From Alphaproteobacteria bacterium (GTDB lineage: Bacteria; Pseudomonadota; Alphaproteobacteria; ATCC43930; CGMCC-115725): DNA of 33,863 nucleotides. The position numbers and the translations under genes are program-made. Positions 31,207 through 33,863 of the stretch are shown piece by piece. Every line of letters begins with the position of its first letter. Position 1 is the first letter of the stretch. The notes under the pieces were generated by a model, which made no database searches, was not told the origin of the DNA, and was given only the letters and a program-made list of their open reading frames with translations. The stretch spans positions 1 through 33,863 of the forward strand of contig JAGWON010000024.1 of the NCBI GenBank assembly GCA_028871055.1. Direction: 5' to 3'.

Positions 31207-31255
31207 GCTATATTGGCGCCTGCGGGATCGAGGTTCGGCAATGCGCCAATATAGC
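31207..31255. promoter_or_regulatory. 13-bp inverted repeat spanning the hicB start
   Basis: GCTATATTGGCGC (31207-31219) and GCGCCAATATAGC (31243-31255) are perfect inverted repeats. The GAGG ribosome-binding site and the ATG at 31241 lie in or at the edge of the 23-nt loop. It may be the HicB operator, a leader hairpin limiting translation, or both. The left arm also overlaps a TATGCTATAT -10-like sequence. Confidence 0.65.
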
Positions 31256-31474
31256 TTCTCCGTCGTTCTTGAGCCGCAGAAAGGCGGCGGCTTCACCGTG
31301 CTGGTCCGGGCGCTGCCCGAAGTGGTGACGGAAGGGGACACGAAGGAAGAAGCGCTCGCTCATGCGGAAGAAGCGATCCGGGCGGTGCTCGATTTTCGAC
31401 GTGATCGCCATCTGGACATTCCTGCCGATACGCCCCCCGAGATTCGCCGCGTGACCGTCGTCGCCTCCGCATGA
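31241..31474 (+). CDS. hicB: HicB-family antitoxin (third module)
   Basis: This 77-aa protein has the HicB fold: MRQYSFSVVLEPQKGGGFTVLVRALPEVVTEGDTKEEALAHAEEAIRAVLD. The tail is short, without a separate DNA-binding domain. The ATG at 31241 has GAGG 7 bp upstream; the frame is open a little further up but that part overlaps the promoter. It overlaps the following hicA by 4 bp (ATGA). The partner toxin is frameshifted, so this antitoxin may now be an orphan. Confidence 0.88.
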   Translation: MRQYSFSVVLEPQKGGGFTVLVRALPEVVTEGDTKEEALAHAEEAIRAVLDFRRDRHLDIPADTPPEIRRVTVVASA

Positions 31475-31706
31475 GCGGCGGACGGCTGCCGGTCGTCGAC
31501 GCAAAACGGGTCATTCGCGCACGGGAACGAGCGGGGTTCGTCCTCGACCGCGTCGTTGGAAGCTACCACGTGCTCACGCTTCCCGGCGATCTCTCGCGAA
31601 CCGTCACCGTGCCGTTCCAGGGAGTCGCGACCTCAAACCCGGAACGCTCCGCGCCATTATCAAACAGGCCGGCTTCACCGTTGCGGAGTTCAGTGAGTTG
31701 CTCTGA
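31471..31706 (+). pseudogene. hicA: hicA toxin gene with frameshift
   Basis: The gene starts in the overlap with hicB and reads VVDAKRVIRARERAGFVLDRVVGSYHVLTLPGD, then SRTVTVPFQG. From about 31622 the family sequence continues only in another frame, SRDLKPGTLRAIIKQAGFTVAEFSELL, ending in TGA at 31704-31706. One missing base in the GGGA stretch near 31620-31623 explains this. Without correction the frame runs to 31767 with unrelated residues. The conserved histidine of HicA survives before the break, but the C-terminal strands do not. Confidence 0.85.
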
Positions 31707-31859
31707 TGCAAAGCCTCACAGGTCAATCAGACAGACAAATCAACTCCGACCCCGGTTTTCCGCCTGATGAAGACTCTGAGCCCGATGACTTTTACGCCTA
31801 GGTCTCATGCGGGTCGAACCCGTAGACCGTCCGCGCCTCGCTAGCTTGCGAGCAAGCGA
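31707..31859. other. Convergent intergenic region with hairpins
   Basis: GGTCT-CATG-CGGGT-CGA-ACCCG-T-AGACC at 31801-31828 can form a two-part stem, and GCTTGC-GA-GCAAGC lies near 31843-31856. Together they may end transcription from both sides. No gene is visible; the GGGTCGAACCC core recalls a tRNA T-arm but no tRNA can be folded. Confidence 0.5.
31801..31828. terminator. Possible bidirectional terminator hairpin
   Basis: Outer stem GGTCT/AGACC and inner stem CGGGT/ACCCG close on a 3-nt loop. It lies between convergent genes. No clear T-run follows on either strand, so the role is uncertain. Confidence 0.4.
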
Positions 31860-32909
31860 TCAGCGGAAGATGTTTTGAATTTTAATGATACCGTCCACGC
31901 TGATTTTGTTGATTAGCTTAGAAATCACACCTTCGCGCGTCTTTAGCTTTACCGAACCGCGCGCCTTTTCTCCGAGAGGAGTCAATTCAAATGTAATTTC
32001 TCCCTCTACTATGAGGCCCATATCTTTGAGTGTTTCAATCGCTTCGGTCATTGTACGAAAGTGCGGAATAAGTTCCGGCTCGCCTAAGGGATGGCCAATA
32101 TCTGGTAATCGGGACACGCTTTGCGCGATGGCATCCTTCTTTAGATTTGCGCGGTCGATGATGCCGAGAGCGGCTTGATCGGGCGGTGGGAAAAAATACT
32201 GGAATATTCCGAGCACGCGCAACCGCCGAATCAGTTCTTCTGTGCGTTCACCACGAAATAGATCCCAGTCGGATTCCTGAAGGTCGAAGAGTGGCAGCGC
32301 GCAGACGCCCATTTCTCTGTCGGCGGCCATCGGATCGACCGTGCAAAGTTTGACGAGGTCGAGCGGCTGCGAATCTGGCCGAGTAAACCCGAGTGCTGAT
32401 TTTAGAACGTCGTGCAACGTCAGTTGTCGTAGTGCGTAATGGATTTGCGAGAGCACATCGAGAGGCGCATTCTTGAAGGCGTTAATCGTCGAGCCGAACA
32501 CGAATTTCATCGATTCGTTTAAGCGAGCTTTCTCGACTTCGTTGAGTTTCCCAAGTCGCTGGAAAACTTCCGGCGTGATTGTGGTTAGACCAAGGGACTC
32601 AATCAGGCGGCGTGCGATCATTGGCAACGCAAAGGCGATGGGTCGCGCGACCACAACTTGAACACCCGGAAGGGTGTTCTGAATGTCCACCTGAATCATT
32701 GCGGCGGCGCGCGCGTCATGTTCGTCGGAGATAACGACAAGACGTTTCCGCGTGTCATCCGCACCTATTGCAAGAACGGGATGCGTAATACCCGAAGAAC
32801 CAACTATTGTTGCCGCGCTTCGTGGCTCTGTTCCGACCACTTTCAGAAAATTACGCCAGAATGCCGCTCTCGCCTGGTCATACGATTCGTTGGGGTTTAA
32901 GTCTGCCAT
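31860..32909 (-). CDS. Unrecognised protein of 349 aa in lower-GC DNA
   Basis: I do not recognise a family. The ATG at 32909 has GGGAGGGG 5 bp upstream and is preferred over the longer frame. The N-terminus is MADLNPNESYDQARAAFWRNF. A beta-rich segment follows (residues 40-95, PVLAIGADDTRKRLVVISDEHDARA, then VQVVVARPIAF). The middle is helical (about 105-300). The C-terminus (305-349, MTEAIETLKDMGLIVEGEITFELTPLGEKARGS) looks like a winged-helix. No TM or signal peptide is present. Codon use is visibly richer in A/T than its neighbours, which suggests transfer. It sits alone between a decayed TA region and aroG. Confidence 0.8.
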   Translation of the reverse strand: MADLNPNESYDQARAAFWRNFLKVVGTEPRSAATIVGSSGITHPVLAIGADDTRKRLVVISDEHDARAAAMIQVDIQNTLPGVQVVVARPIAFALPMIARRLIESLGLTTITPEVFQRLGKLNEVEKARLNESMKFVFGSTINAFKNAPLDVLSQIHYALRQLTLHDVLKSALGFTRPDSQPLDLVKLCTVDPMAADREMGVCALPLFDLQESDWDLFRGERTEELIRRLRVLGIFQYFFPPPDQAALGIIDRANLKKDAIAQSVSRLPDIGHPLGEPELIPHFRTMTEAIETLKDMGLIVEGEITFELTPLGEKARGSVKLKTREGVISKLINKISVDGIIKIQNIFR

Positions 32910-33063
32910 CTGTCCCCTCCCGGCGTGCCACCGTGGGCGTGCCGTGCGACCCAAATCATGTGTTGTTATGCCCGAAATCATAGCCTCCCGTCTGCAAGGG
33001 GAGGTCGAAAAGCATTCCCATCACTTGAACTATTGCGTACGATGATAGAAGTAGGTTTCCAAC

Positions 33064-33863
33064 ATGGCCACGAAAGCGAAATGGACGCCCGATAGCTGGC
33101 GCGGCAAGCCCGTCAGGCAGGCGCCCGACTATCCCGATGCCAAGGCGGTCGCCGCGGTCGAGGCGACGCTGCTGCGCTATCCGCCGCTGGTCTTCGCCGG
33201 CGAGGCGCGGCGGCTCAAGGCCGCGCTGGCCGAGGTCGTCGCCGGCAAGGCTTTCCTGCTGCAAGGGGGCGACTGCGCGGAAAGCTTCGCCGAGTTCCAC
33301 CCCAACAACATCCGCGACACTTTCCGCGTCCTGCTCCAGATGGCGGTGGTGCTGACCTATGGCGCCGCCTGTCCCGTGGTCAAAGTCTCGCGCATGGCCG
33401 GGCAATTTGCGAAACCCCGGAGTGCGGATACCGAAACCCAGAACGGCAAGACGCTGCCCGCCTATCGCGGCGACATCATCAACGGCATGGAGTTCACCGC
33501 GGCTTCGCGCCGGCCCGATCCGCAGCGCATGCTCCAGGCCTACAGCCAGTCGGCGGCGACGCTCAACCTGCTGCGCGCCTTCGCCCAGGGCGGCTACGCC
33601 GATCTCCACCGCGTCCATTCCTGGACCCAGGGCTTCGTCGCCCAGAGTCCGGCCGGCGCGCGCTATCAGGAATTGGCCGATCGGCTCGGCGAGACGCTCG
33701 ACTTCATGGCCGCGTGCGGCCTCACCAGCGAGACCACGCCGCAGATCCGCGAGACCGATCTCTTCACCTCGCACGAGGCGCTGTTGCTGCCCTACGAGCA
33801 GTCGCTGACCCGCGTCGATTCCACCACCGGCGACTGGTACGACTGCTCGGCGCACAAGCTCTG
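33064..33863 (+). CDS. aroG: Class II DAHP synthase (partial, cut by window end)
   Basis: The first 266 codons of 3-deoxy-7-phosphoheptulonate synthase, the entry enzyme of the shikimate pathway, are present. The type II (plant/actinobacterial) form is shown by [64 protein letters not shown] and [14 protein letters not shown]. The cysteine of GGDCAES and the arginine of RMAGQ are metal or substrate contacts in the family. Full length is usually around 450-460 residues, so roughly the last 190 lie outside. The ATG at 33064 has only a weak AGG upstream. No leader peptide or attenuator is visible. Confidence 0.95.
   Translation, partial: MATKAKWTPDSWRGKPVRQAPDYPDAKAVAAVEATLLRYPPLVFAGEARRLKAALAEVVAGKAFLLQGGDCAESFAEFHPNNIRDTFRVLLQMAVVLTYGAACPVVKVSRMAGQFAKPRSADTETQNGKTLPAYRGDIINGMEFTAASRRPDPQRMLQAYSQSAATLNLLRAFAQGGYADLHRVHSWTQGFVAQSPAGARYQELADRLGETLDFMAACGLTSETTPQIRETDLFTSHEALLLPYEQSLTRVDSTTGDWYDCSAHKL

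Noticed and set aside
31795-31862. tRNA gene around GGGTCGAACCC
   Set aside because: Only a T-arm-like core is present; no acceptor stem, D-arm or anticodon arm can be folded.

Overview
The window reads as chromosome of a high-GC alphaproteobacterium, probably Hyphomicrobiales (Xanthobacteraceae/Bradyrhizobium-like). The reasons are the gene repertoire (class II DAHP synthase, plant-type glutathione reductase, phasin, MASE1-CHASE hybrid kinase, HxlR-controlled EmrAB-type pump) and the many rhizobial-style palindromic intergenic repeats. This is inference from gene content; there is no rRNA or other taxonomic marker in the window.

Layout. 1-1352: two hicAB toxin-antitoxin modules on opposite strands. 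1401-2384: a phage terminase small-subunit-like gene whose 3' end has run into palindromic repeats, an 18-bp tandem repeat and an insertion sequence. 2267-4232: a complete IS1595-type element with 24-bp inverted repeats, an 8-bp target duplication, a transposase and two passenger genes. 4233-8114: housekeeping and small genes (DUF2141 protein, small membrane protein, glutathione reductase) separated by repeat-rich intergenic DNA. 7950-9571, minus strand: a 54-aa protein, a phasin and nicotinamidase.

The most interesting part is 9703-15016. A perfect FNR/FixK box precedes a five-gene operon: a fused gamma-delta, an alpha and a beta subunit of a TPP-dependent 2-oxoacid:ferredoxin oxidoreductase, a 7Fe-type ferredoxin, and an adrenodoxin-reductase-type ferredoxin-NADP reductase. 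The alpha subunit has YPIRP where pyruvate enzymes have YPITP, plus a second arginine, aspartate and phenylalanine in the substrate loop. As far as I recall these are the features that define oxalate oxidoreductase of acetogens. I infer a low-oxygen-induced, NADP-coupled oxalate-oxidising system in a proteobacterium.

15375-20161: a large hybrid histidine kinase, an RlpA-like protein and a seven-TPR secreted protein. 20345-24252, minus strand: an HxlR regulator, HlyD/EmrA, EmrB and a membrane protein in one operon. 24396-26380: an IclR regulator divergent from a gentisate-1,2-dioxygenase-like enzyme. 26462-27232: an alpha/beta-hydrolase-like gene broken by one amber codon. 27461-30878: HU, a methyltransferase, a glycine-zipper lipoprotein and a nitrilase. 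30893-31706: a decayed PIN-domain toxin remnant and a third hicBA module whose hicA is frameshifted. 31860-32909: an unrecognised 349-aa protein of visibly lower GC. 33064 to the end: the 5' part of class II DAHP synthase.
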